This document shows, piece after piece, positions 53,840 to 64,000 of a stretch of 64,000 bases of DNA (position 1 is its first letter; each line of letters starts with the position of its first letter). Source of the stretch: Narthecium ossifragum (lineage: Eukaryota > Streptophyta > Magnoliopsida > Dioscoreales > Nartheciaceae); the NCBI GenBank assembly GCA_963920575.1, contig OY986973.1, positions 4,319,054 through 4,383,053 on the forward strand, read 5' to 3'. Made by a program: the position numbers and the translations under genes. Under the pieces are notes generated by a model, which was given only the letters and a program-made list of their open reading frames with translations, was not told where the DNA came from and ran no database searches.

Positions 53840-54525
53840 GTCTCCTTTCCGACCACGGAACGGTAGGATTCTATTTGCGGGGACGTTCGCATGAATATAT
53901 GTGCCATCTATAAGGCCAATACAATCCTACGTGCACATGAAGAAAGCAACATGTCATATAAGTCCATTGGTCATATAAGACCGGTGCAACCCAAGGATGT
54001 TGCAAAAACTAGTATTAATTATTACCTTAAAGTATGAATAATACGTGGGGTTGTTCAAGATTTCCGGATGTGTGGCTGATCCCGGTTGTTGCATGTAGAG
54101 GTCCCGAAGTTTACATATTGCCTTCAAAACAGCATTGAAATATTGACTGATGGTTTTCCCGGACAATAAAAACTATGTCCACATCACTTGATTTTTCGTG
54201 TTGTGACCAACAATATGTAAAAAAATACACAACTGTTCTTCGACGGTTACATGATTTGTGTCCTTTAGCAAATGTCATAGTCTTATTTGCTTGGCCAGTT
54301 CTCTCAATGCATCCACATCCATACGGATGTAACTGACACAATAATCTCTACCGGCCCTCATAATCCTATCCATGTGTCTTTTTCTAGTCTCCTCTTTATG
54401 CTCCCAGGGCATATCGCTAATGCGATCTCATGGTTCGTAGTACTTTTTAATTAAAATAACTACGACAGCGTATACCACGGCGAGTACCCGCATCCTCTCA
54501 AATTCTTCATCGTAACCATCCATCT
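53840..54525 (-). pseudogene. Harbinger (HARBI1-like) transposase remnant
   Basis: On the minus strand, in pieces: MDGYDEEFERMRVLAVVYAV, then RMDVDALRELAKQIRL with a stop, HVTVEEQLCIFLHIVGHNTK and NQVM, SGKTISQYFNAVLKAICKLR, and after a gap CIGLIDGTYIHANVP with AFRGRK-like basic residues. This is the order of plant HARBI1-like transposases (VEEMV.IFL..L.H..KNR, GETISRHF..VL, C.GALDGT.I.V). Several stops and frameshifts. Residues after DGT are largely missing. Confidence 0.8.
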
Positions 54526-55439
54526 AAAGAGGAAAGGAAAGGGGATGCTTTCAGAAGCATTTGAAGCATGACATAATAGTAAACATAACCAACTACCATA
54601 TTTAATATTGGAGAATTCATATCTATAGATAAAAGCTTCTATAAACAAGACACAGGGAAAAGATCCAAACAGACAAATAATCTTATTTACTCAAAAGATG
54701 AAACATATTATAGTAACTAGCATGAAAGATTTCACATAGTTTTAAAAAAATCCAAACATATTATAGTAACCAGCATGAAAGATTCATGTGGTCTGTTAGA
54801 TTTGTTGTCAACTTATATTAGATGAAGAAATAATGAAGAAACAATCCAAAACAAAAGGCAATCAAAATTCCATTTGTTTTTTGTTTTTAATGTGGTCAGC
54901 GAAAGATGTATCATACATGATGAAATGCTTCTTCTTAGCAGCTTGTTTAATCCAAGTATTGAAGAGCATAATCAATGTGAAAAATAAGTCAGCTTGATTA
55001 TTAATTTTCATGGTACTAGATCTAGTATATCAGATGTTCCACAAAGAATCACTAGACAAGAGATAAGTAGCAGTTAAGATCAGAATCGATTTCCAAAAAA
55101 TTCAATTTCCTCAGCCCAACCCTATATACCAATAAACATAGCAATACACCAATTGCCTAAGAACCCACCTCTTAACAATTTACAGCCAAAAACCCACGTC
55201 TAGAACACCATAACAGAGTATCAACTCTAATCTAGAACAATAACAAGACACCAATTGCCTAAGAACTCCAACGTTATGAACAACAATAGATACTGACAGC
55301 TTGTACAAATGAGATCTTCAAAGCAAAGGCAAGAACATGAGATCTTCAAAGCAAAAATGTTAATGACAACTTGTACATAAGAAGCAAACTACATGGTATC
55401 TTCAAAACTGAATGGAAGTTAACTTGTAGATAAGAAGCA

Positions 55440-56180
55440 AAATGTTACTGACAACTTAAGCAAGCATAAATCCACAGAACAAGCAAAAGAACAAGCAAAA
55501 TGTCACTGACTAGCAAGCAAAAATCCACATAACAAGTGCCCTTTAGTCTTGATCCATATCATAAATCCACAGAACAAGCAAAAGAACAAGCAAAATGTTA
55601 CTAACTAGCAAGCAAAATCCACAGAACAAGTGCCCTTTAGTCTTGATCCATATCATAAATCCACATAACAAGCAAAAGAACAAGCAAAATGTTACTGACT
55701 AGCAAGCAAAAATCTACTGAACAAGGAAAGTTAATTCCGGCAAAGTGAACAACTACTAGGTAAATCCACAGAATTAGAAAGATGCAAAGAAAATAAATCC
55801 ACAGATCCAAGCACAAAGGAGAGAAAATGAAAGAGAAATAAAAGAGAGACGACACGCTGGAGAGAGCCAAGTAAATAAATGAGAGAAAATGAAAGAGAAA
55901 TAGTGAAGAGACATACATCCATATCATAAATCCACAGAACAAGCAAAATGTTACTGACTTGCAAGCAAAAATCCACAGAACAAGGAAAATTAATTCCGGC
56001 AAAGTGAACAACTACTAGGTAAATCCACAGAACTAGAAAGATGCAAAGAAAATAAATCCACAGATCCAAGCACAAAGGAGAGAAAATGAAAGAGAAATAA
56101 AGGAGAGACGACACGCCGGAGTGACCCAAGTAAATAAAGGAGAGAAAATGAAAGAGAAATAGTGAAGAGACATAGATCCA
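55440..56180. repeat. Tandem repeats inside Harbinger element 3
   Basis: Repeats of ATCCACAGAACAAGCAAAAG with AATGTTACTGACTAGCAAGC (55440-55700). A larger unit of about 250 bp, with GGTAAATCCACAGAA and CACAAAGGAGAGAAAATGAA, occurs at 55690 and again at about 55940. Confidence 0.8.
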
Positions 56181-56329
56181 ATCACACATACAACCTCTCG
56201 TTATATGGAGAGGGCTCAAGTAAAGAAGAAAATCCATTTATCAAGCACATACACCGAAAATCCATAGATCCAAGCTTCAGTAGTGACGAACCTGAGCAGA
56301 TTCGGCCGAAAGATCACCGGTGGTAGAAA

Positions 56330-56545
56330 GGGAAACGACGCGCCGGAGAGAGCCGCCAACGGAGACGAGATGGTGAGGAGAAACCCCGGAAATCACCGCC
56401 AACGAAGAGGAGATAGTGAGGAGAACCCGGAGAGAGCCGGCGGAGAGGAGATGGCTTGCTCACCGGAGAGAGACAACGGAGAGGAGATGGTGAGGAGAAG
56501 GAAACCCCGGAGAGAGCCGGCGGAGAGGAGATGAGGAGATGGTAA
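56330..56545 (+). repeat. Short GC-richer repeats with CCGGAGAGAGCCG
   Basis: Four to five irregular copies of CCGGAGAGAG and GAGGAGATGGTGAGGAGAA. Confidence 0.75.
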
Positions 56546-56810
56546 CCCTAGCCCGAGTGTTTTCTAAACTATCGGGATTAGTATCCCAAGTGAGGGACTG
56601 GTTCGGCATTAGTGAAATGGCCTCCCACTCCACTCAGCCGGCTTTGGCATTTTTTTTGCCAGAGTGAAATGGCTGAGTGGAAGCCTTTAGTCCTCTCATA
56701 GTCCACCCACTCCCTCCACTTATGGTCTAACCAAACAGCTTCAAGTAGATGGAGTGCTGCTAGTCCAGTCACCCCACCCCACCCCCTATTTTTGACAACC
56801 AAACAACCCC

Positions 56811-57659
56811 TAAGAATGAAAGCTTTGTTTTAGTTTTGTTCAGGTGCGAGTGACACCTATCAATGCATCCCTAACTAATCGATCAGATGGTCATATGATT
56901 TTATATCACAAATAAAATGATGTAACTAAACAGATGATTCAGATGGTCATATAAAAGTTTCTGTCAGTCTTAGTTTTATGTTACATATTTCATAACCGAG
57001 AAAACTATGACAAAATGGCTCGACATAGATCAGAACATTTTGGACTTAGTGTCCATGAGCTGAGTCTGAATGCTGAGACCAAGTCCAAAGGAAAGCTATT
57101 TAGGGACTACAGAATGAACCTATGTAGAAGGACAAGAATGTGAGCTTGGGCCTGGTCTGGACGAAACCCCTCCTACCTGACGGTCCTGACCTTGGTCTCT
57201 TGGGTGGGTGCGGATCCAGGGCCTGGTCAGGCCTATAGAGCGAGCATAGACCCAAAGTTGTGGCCATACCCCTAACCCATCGCACGATTTGGATTTGGAT
57301 TTGGGTGGGCCAAACTCGACCCGACCCGATCTTTACGGACATGCTATTTTCGTGAATAAAGAACGTGGTTTAGGATTATATACGGACCCACTTTTTGGTA
57401 ATATCATATTCTACTTGATTCCACATAGGATTCAAATGCCTATGGTTGCCGATGCAGCTCGCAAGAATATATTTTTCGTTGTATTCTCGTACTATTGTAT
57501 ATTTGTATGCATGAAGAGAACTAGTGGTTTGTATTGGATGGGAGTAATGGGTACCATGCATGGTAAAGAAGAAGAAGAAAGGAATTTTTTTTAAATAATA
57601 TTGTTTTAATCAATTATTATTATAATATGCCTTTGAAGAAAATATTTGTGAAAGTATGT
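56811..57659. other. Intergenic
   Basis: No gene recognised. A stretch at 57290-57345 with GGATTTGGATTTGGGTGGGC and CGACCCGACCCGA resembles common plant retroelement debris. The rest is mixed. Confidence 0.4.
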
Positions 57660-57718
57660 ATGGTTTGACCACGTCAACGCCACGCTGGCGTGACCTTTCA
57701 TTTTTTAATCCTGTCAAT

Positions 57719-57854
57719 GAAGACGTAATTCCAAGTTACGTCTTTGACCTCCCCCCATCGCACAAATGCTAAGGGCGGGTAGAAGAGTTGCTTTAATAAG
57801 ACGTAGGTTGGAGTTACGTCTATATTAATAAAGACGTAACTTCAACCTACGTCT
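57719..57854. repeat. Inverted GACGT-containing repeats
   Basis: AGACGTAATTCCAAGTTACG occurs at 57721. 57799-57821 and 57832-57854 are near-perfect inverted copies (one mismatch in 23) of AGACGTAGGTTGGAGTTACG plus TCT, with a 10-base loop. TGACG/ACGTC cores are known bZIP (TGA-factor) targets. Here they may equally be part of the transposon end. Confidence 0.7.
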
Positions 57855-58449
57855 TTCGTCGTCATCTACCCCTCGCCGCGGGCCCTTCTCCTTCCCCACC
57901 CAACCTCCCACCCAGACTAGTCCCCCTCCTTCCCCACCCAGGTCCTCCTTCTCCTCTTTCCGGTGATCTCCAGCGCTCTCCGGCGCATCTCCTCGGCGCT
58001 CCGCGTGCGGCCCCGCGGCCCGCGGCTCCCCTCCTCCCCCGTCGATCCACTCCTTCAAGAGGAGTTATTTCTTGAAAATTTCCCTGCGATTTTTCGGCGA
58101 GCTTCCGGCCAAATCCTCCAAGATCCTTTTGCTTCTCTCCATCTTGCTTTCCAGTGAGTTTTTATCTCGAAATTTTAGTTATATGCTTGTTGTGTGAGAT
58201 TTAGGGTTTATATAATCAAATTAGGGTTTTTTTTATAGGAATTGAGATGCCCATTTTTATTATAAAATTCGTTTTTTAATCATTCTGGTGTGGTCATTTG
58301 GGTAGTGGCATTGCTGATAAATTTCATAAATTTCTAATATTAATTCAATTAGATTATATGAAACATGTTTTTTCATAGGAATTTTTACTATTAACTTGTA
58401 ATTTCTTTATAATCGACTCATAATTGTCATCATATTTGTGTTATTTATA

Positions 58450-58866
58450 ATGATAGATAATGGCATTGTTCCACTATTGTGTCGGATGGACGGAAAGGTG
58501 GAATTAAAGGGTAATGCGGGTGATATTGAGTACATAGGTAGCCGAATCAAATCAAGTAGGATACGAAAAAATACAAGTCTTACGGATTTAAAGGCTTTAA
58601 TGTTTGATTTGACTGGATATAATCCAAACTATTTCGACATTCGCATAACTTGTAGATATCCAATGGGAGAAAGCATGTATTGCGGTGTAGACATAAAGGA
58701 TGATAGTGATACTAGTGACATTCTTAGCCTCTATCCAGTCATTCCAAGTATACAATTGTTCTAGGTGAAAATTGGCGTCGAAGTCAACAATAACCCTCTA
58801 AATAATAAGACATTTGGTGAATTTACACGCCTACTACATCGAGAAGATGATTCAACGGATAACGCC
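58450..58866 (+). pseudogene. MuDR transposase N-terminal segment
   Basis: From the ATG at 58450: MIDNGIVPLLCRMDGKVELK, GDIEYIGSRIKSS, then SLTDLKALMFDLTGYNPNYF and YPMGESMYC. This is the N-terminal ubiquitin-like/PB1-like part common in plant MuDR transposases. An in-frame TAG follows IPSIQLF at 58762, after which the same frame continues (EVNNNPLNNKTFGEFTRLL) to the LTR insertion. The frame resumes exactly beyond the LTR at 61216. Confidence 0.7.
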
Positions 58867-61215
58867 TGTCGCGCCCCGACCCGCGAAAGCCCAACCAGGC
58901 CGGGCGACGCGAACCGGAACCTAACCAACGCGGAAAAAGAACGACGAGGGTTCCCTCTAACCTATGGGTCTCCCTAGCAATTCACCAAAGTACCCTCAAA
59001 TAAAACAATATTAATTAGCAAAACCTCGAACCTCAGATTAAAAACTCAAGTGTATTTAATATACAAATCCTCGGAGAGGGGAAGATCCAAAATACAATAC
59101 CACTCCCGTAGGAGACTAACTAACATAAGGGTAAAAGCAGTAAATATTGCCACCTCTCAAAAGCCACCAGGCGCCGCCGCACCGCCGTCCAACTGCCCGG
59201 TAGGGGCCACGGAGGAAGAACTGACGCCTGCACCTGCAAAACGCAGCCCGGGTAGGTGTGAGCACTAAGCTCAGTAGGGATCTACACTACGACACACAGA
59301 AGGAAGAGGGAAACACAACAGTGTCGCCCTCAAGTGGAATCTGGGTGTATACAGGGGTCCCATAACCCCACCGCGTGTCCCTGAGGCCCACGATCATGGT
59401 CTTCCAGCCGAGCTGGTCACATGTCAGGTCACAATCAGTAGCAGGAAACGACACTGCTAACTCTCAACAGGACACTGAACACTGTTTGGTGGGAAGAGAC
59501 ACCACTGAGTAGGCAAATCCTCTACTCAAGAGTTTTAAGAAGAACCGGACACCGGCTACACCTCAGATCCAACTCGAGGCCGACACGACCTCTACAATCA
59601 TCAAGCCATAAGTGCTCCAGTCATCTAAGCCTATCATCGAATCGACTGGACACTACCATTCAAACCGGGTCCAAACTACCCAACCCCGGTTCTAGGGCTA
59701 AGTCCGAGCTTTCGGCCTCGGGATGGCGACCCAGAGATCATCCACGCCCTAACCAATGCAACTAATGCACAATCAACAATGCATGCTATGACATACACAA
59801 ATAGAAGATAGGCATGCAACAGTATGACAAATATTATATAAGTCAACCAGATCGCTGTAGCGGTACTACCGACCGCTGCCAGCCGATCCGCAGCGGGTCC
59901 CGGCATTACGACGGTACCACGACCGTCGACCGCAGACTCCTTTAACGGGAAGCAACCCCGAAAACCGCTCATGAACAGTAGAAATATAATATTATAATTC
60001 GACATATAATATTATATTTAAAATACCAAATGTTCTCTACTAGAGGCTATTTGATCTGATCGATTCGACGTCCAAACGATGTCGGATTCCAGATCCAACT
60101 TAGCCACCAGTAGAGCTACGTGAATGGATCAACTTATCCAAAATACAGAATCATCCAACGGTTGGATTAACGGGAAAACGCTAATGAAAACCACTAATCA
60201 AAACTAACTTTCTAATTAATTGCTGCAGCGCAGCCCTCCAGTGCGAAAATCATAACAATTCGTAGGAAAATCGGAAAAATACGAAACAAGATGGACTAGA
60301 AAACTAACGAAGAGATCTACATCTCTTATATTTATGAAAACCCAAGATCACGTACACGCCAGCCGGAAAACGCGCTGCAAGCCGGATGTTTCTCAAGAAC
60401 AGCAGAAAAACAGAGAATCCGAGCTTAATCATGTAATAAACCTACTGAAATCTCAACTGATTAACATGAAACTTAGATCAGTTATTCTAGTAGGTAAGAA
60501 GCATCTACAAGCATGAGGATCAACAGATCCAACGGTTGGATCACGTGAAACCCACTTAAGAACACTCGTAGGTAGAAGAACCTACCCAACTGCGCGTTCC
60601 TCGGTTGATCTCTCGCAAGCCAGCCACCAACACGACCTCAAACCACCTCAGCAACCTTCCTCTCGTCTCGACGAATCCAACAAGCTTTGGAACGCCAAAA
60701 TCGGTGGCCGGAGGTGGGAGAACGGAAGAAAACAAGTCGCCGGCGGTAACGGGAAGAAACAGAGCACCGCGGGAAGAAGAGAAAGAAAAGAAGAAGAAGA
60801 GAAGAGAAGAGAGGGAAGAAGAAGAAGGGAAAGCTCGGGGGAAAGCCAGGAAAGCCGGAGGAAAGCCTGGGGGAGGGGAGGGAAAGTCCTCCCTCCCCTG
60901 ACAGGGGAAAACGACGGTCGGCTTCGTCATCGCGGAAGAGAAGAAAAGCCACCGACAGGTTGCTCACGAGCCCGATCGGTCGCTCCTTTGAGCGATCGAT
61001 CGCTCAAGGGCCGCAAGCTGCCCAAAAGCAAGCCTCCGCGCGCCCGAGCTGGGATCTTCCGATCCCGGGTCCACCTAACCATTCTAACAAACACAAACAC
61101 ATACAAGGCCTGTGTGTGCACACGCGGGTGTGAAACAAACCAACAAGGCGCAATTTTACCAAATTTCCCTTGCGGTCTACAACGAGCCACAAGGGTAGAG
61201 GGGCAGGTCCTCACA
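58867..61215 (+). repeat. Solo LTR C (2349 bp)
   Basis: Begins TGTCGCGCCCCGACCCGC and ends GGGCAGGTCCTCACA, with a perfect 5-bp target duplication ACGCC (58862-58866 and 61216-61220). Shares CAGCCCGGGTAGGTGTGAGC and AAGCTCAGTAGGGATCTACA (about 59240-59285) and the 3' GTGTGTGCACACGCGGGTGT block with LTRs A, B and D. Near its 3' end it has the 16-base palindrome GAGCGATCGATCGCTC (60990-61005). Confidence 0.87.
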
Positions 61216-61216
61216 A

Positions 61217-61936
61217 CGCCTCTCTTGGGTCTCATGGCACTCCTATTCCTCAGACACCAGACATCGCAGTATGTAAGTTATTGTCAAACATGTAATGTTA
61301 CATCTTGGTTTGCCCCTTGTTCATGAGTTTGTTTGTGTATGAACATGTAGGCCTTATCAGCATGAGGATACATGGTTGACTCATGAATACACGCAAACTA
61401 CTCCGGGTACAAACATGGGACACACACATCATACTTTTGATGTTGTCCCGTCGAGTTTGCGCGGAGAGCACCAATATGATGACAATGTTAGTAGCGGCCA
61501 TGGAGATGCTTTTATGCCTTCAACATCTCGAAGCCCCTTACTAGATGCCATGGTCGAGGATCATGATGACGATTGGATCGAGAATACTGCATTGAGCAAC
61601 GAGCCAGCACATCATGATGAAGGTATTGATGATCCAATGTTGCTTACTCCAACACAGTACGAGGAGGAGTTACCAAATGAATTCCCAAATGATGAGTGGG
61701 TCAACCGAATGACAGTAAACAATACCATACCTGGGCTATTTGAAGATCCGACCCCATTCAATGGTGAATTCTATAAGAAGCAAATATTCGAGACAAAGGT
61801 ATCACTTATGCATGCTCTTCAACAATACGAGCTTCGGAGGTTTGCGGAACATTGCACTGTCAAGTTCGGGCCGAAGGTGTTGACCATCAAGTGCTGTAAT
61901 CCTGATTGTTCCTGGCGTTTGCATGCGTCTACTTAG
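61217..61936 (+). pseudogene. MuDR-type N-terminal/DNA-binding region, continued
   Basis: Continues the frame interrupted by LTR C (SLGSHGTPIPQTPDIA). A likely intron follows (about 61271-61351, GTATGT...GTAG). Then a long frame holds an acidic linker (EDHDDDWIENTALSNEPAHH) and the MULE transposase DNA-binding domain: GEFYKKQIFETKVSLMHALQ, CTVKFGPKVLTIKCCNPDCS and WRLHAS, with the zinc-binding Cys pair. The frame stops with TAG right after this domain. The usual MULE catalytic DDE region does not follow. Confidence 0.78.
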
Positions 61937-63903
61937 AAAGAGACATCTTACTAGTGGAGCGATGACGACCAGAGACTACTACTTTCCACTTGCGCCACGG
62001 GGAGATGACGATCACATTGCAGGATGTTGGAATACTGATGGGTTTACATGTTGATGGCCCGATAGTTTCAGGGAGCACGTCAGGCATTTGGCATGACATA
62101 TGCTTGAAGTTGCTCGGTGTTGTACCAGCGGAGGGCCGACCGACTATGCTTGAGTTGTCGTGGCAATGCTACTTTCGGACATATTGGACCAGATCCCACG
62201 GATCTATTTGTATATTAGGCTACGCGCGCCTACATCCTATATGTGTTGAGTTCTTTAGTAGTACCTGACGCGAGTGGCTCCAAGGTAAGTACAATTGCCC
62301 ATTTATATTTTATTTATCGATCTATTGGATCAACTAACATTGTCTTTCAATTGTAGATACATATGAAATACCTACCTTTGTTCCATGACTTGGACATATG
62401 TGGGCAGTATGCTGTGGGGGAGGCGTGCCTAGCACATCTCTTTCGGGAGCTATGTAAAGCTTCACAAAGAGGAAAACATGAGATCTCTGGATGTCTTTAC
62501 ATGTTACAGGTGATTTATCATTTAAATATTATATATAGTTGCTTTAAATATTTTATATTATACCTAACATGGAGTTGTTTTCACAGGTATGATCATGGGA
62601 GCACCTCCATATAGGACGGCCTGAACTAATGCCACGACGACCGCTAGCTACCAAGAGCAAAATGAGGAGCGTGATTTGCGTATCCTTGAAGGCCCCTTAG
62701 CAATCCAGTACGAACTCTTGATTTTTTCAAATATTTTTTAAAGTTTGGTTAGCATTAGCATCTAACTATTTATGTGCAATGTAGATGGACAACACTACAC
62801 AGCGGTAGAGGGAACCCGCATGGCCGTTACTTAGCCTACTACCGAGAGCAGTTGGATAGGTACTTGTCATCCCAGGTATTATTGCTCACGATCCATGATT
62901 TTATTACCTACTTTAATGTTGATGTGATCTAACCGAGTTCGTATTTTGAAATTATAGATTATATGGTATCCATACACACCGCAACGTCTAGCACAATTAT
63001 TGGCCCTTTGCACAGCGGCGTTTGTTGTCTGGAGGAGTCATGTGCCGCTCGTATGCTTTGATGTTGTGGAGATGCACCATGCACTACGAGTGATGCGACA
63101 GTTTGGCCTGCGACGAGAGATACCGCCCTCGGTGACAGAGAAACTAGTGCGTTTAGGCTGTCGGGGCAATGTTACTGCGGATTGGGTCACTACGCATCAC
63201 TAGTATATCACCAAATGGGAGGAGCGACACCAGAGAATCATTGACGGTGCAGTGGACGATAGTGAGGATCCTACGTCATATTTGCAGTGGTACTGGGGGA
63301 TCACCAGGCGGTATGTCAGTAGGCCTAGATTGGAGGACAGAATGGCCTATCAGCTGAACATACACCTGCTACGGAAGCTGGTAAATATAATTTGATTGTT
63401 AGTAATTAATTGTTATATTGTGTTAATCTAACCAAACTTTCTTAACTCGCCATTAACAGTATGACACAACCGAGGAGAATTACATGATATGTCGCGACCG
63501 TTCTGGAGAGGAGCTCGCCGATCGTTTGACACCGGTATTCTACTCTATGATGGAGAATTTGCGAATTTGCGGCGGAGATCCAGTCAGTTCACAACAGTCG
63601 CAACAGACTACTGGGCAGACTACTTTCTGCGACATATCAATATTTCAAGATATACCATCATCATATCCAGTTATGGGCACGACAAAGGAGGATTCGGAGG
63701 GACATATTGCGCATGATGTCAGTGTCGGTGCTTTGATGGGGGGAGGGGAGGCTCAACCGTCGAGGAAGAAAAAGATGGCAGTGAAGAAGAAGCAAAAAAC
63801 TTGGAGGTTGAGATTGTCTTCTATTGTAACTTTGGTTTTTTTTTTGTTAATGGTTTGTGACAATTTAGAGATGTTAATGATGTTTGATGTAAACGAGATG
63901 TAA
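61937..63903 (+). pseudogene. Plant mobile domain (PMD, MAIN/MAIL-like), several exons
   Basis: The domain begins LLVER, TGA where Trp is usual, RPETTTFH, then HGEMTITLQDVGILMGLHVD (61950-62060). It continues IHMKYLPLFHDLDICGQYAV, CLAHLFRELCKAS, GCLYMLQ (62357-62510); WEHLHIGRPEL after a TGA near 62586; GRYLAYYREQLDRYL (62780-62877); IIWYPYTPQRLAQLLALCTA, WRSHVPLVCFDVVEMHHALR, MRQFGLRREIPPS, TKWEERHQRIIDG and HLLRKL (62958-63380); and a last exon from about 63461 with YDTTEENYMICRDRSGEELA and a Lys-rich tail. PMD proteins MAIN and MAIL1 affect silencing and genome stability in plants; many PMD copies are transposon-borne, as this one appears to be. Nonsense codons at about 61955, 62586 and 63202. 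Confidence 0.82.
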
Positions 63904-64000
63904 ACGATTTGGATTTATATAAGGACTGTGTTTAGATGTGAATGGGGTGGGTGAGTATTTAGATGTGAATTTGATGTGTGTATTTGTAAACATCATATTT

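Larger units (their letters stand above)
53063..56810 (-). mobile_element. PIF/Harbinger element 3, degenerate
   Basis: Left end GGCCTGTTTGGTTGCTTAGG, right end complement GGGGTTGTTTGGTTGTCAAA. Both resemble the GGCCTGTTTGGTT-type ends of plant PIF/Tourist elements, followed by GGAGTGGAG repeats. TAA follows the right end but no clear match precedes the left end. A minus-strand transposase remnant lies at 53840-54520. It truncates SDR6. Confidence 0.7.
57660..64000 (+). mobile_element. MuDR-type element with plant mobile domain, split by solo LTR C
   Basis: Contains, in order on the plus strand: a GACGT-rich palindromic leader (57710-57862), a C-rich leader, a MuDR transposase N-terminal region (58450-58866), a nested solo LTR, the continuation with a MuDR DNA-binding region (61217-61936), and a plant mobile domain in several exons (61937-63903). 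Left border uncertain, right border outside the window. Several nonsense codons are present. Confidence 0.65.

Noticed and set aside
55637..56237. Hydrophobic minus-strand frames resembling multi-pass membrane proteins
   Set aside because: They are translations of A-rich tandem repeats inside Harbinger element 3. The hydrophobicity comes from TTT/CTT codons.

Overview
This is nuclear DNA of a flowering plant. The evidence is an intact intronless PPR gene, a 13-exon nuclear gene for a mitochondrial enzyme with GT-AG introns, and many plant-type transposons (copia, solo LTRs, MULE, Pack-MULE-like, hAT, PIF/Harbinger). The very GC-rich intronless SDR genes beside AT-rich intergenic DNA suggest a monocot, but the species cannot be fixed from the sequence alone.

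Layout. 1-1950: 5' part of a Ty1/copia element (minus). 2496-4565: PPR gene. 5260-5800: decayed relic of a branched-chain ketoacid dehydrogenase (BCKDH) E1-beta gene. 7526-12922: intact BCKDH E1-beta gene, 353 codons, reconstructed exon by exon. 14008-14778: intact short-chain dehydrogenase (SDR1). 14919-16619: Pack-MULE-like element with gene fragments, including OEP61. 17217-19498: second copy of the stretch from the BCKDH tail to the SDR start, ending in an inverted junction with another SDR fragment. 20313-25630: two PIF/Harbinger elements in opposite orientation. 26411-27187: intact SDR4 (minus). 27846-33936: MULE with 9-bp target-site duplication (TSD), containing a nested hAT element and a nested solo LTR. 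33990-35431: partial LTR of the same family. 36081-36274: TRM112 pseudogene. 37850-49874: several nonautonomous TIR elements, an SDR gene cut by an assembly gap (SDR5), and a minisatellite. 49921-53062: SDR pseudogene split by a solo LTR and truncated by a PIF/Harbinger element. 57660-64000: MuDR-type element joining a MuDR N-terminus to a plant mobile domain, split by a third solo LTR.

Main points. The host content is one PPR gene, one BCKDH gene and an SDR cluster (six copies or fragments plus a 25-bp scrap). Only SDR4 keeps the complete N-S-Y-K catalytic set: SDR1 has His for the catalytic Lys, and SDR5 has Thr for the catalytic Ser and lacks its 5' end. Three solo LTRs with perfect, distinct 5-bp TSDs belong to one family, and each carries a different TCGA-centred palindrome in its 3' half. 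No complete new system such as a defence island was found. The most unusual items are the palindromes in the LTR family, the MuDR/plant-mobile-domain chimera and the SDR cluster with altered active sites.
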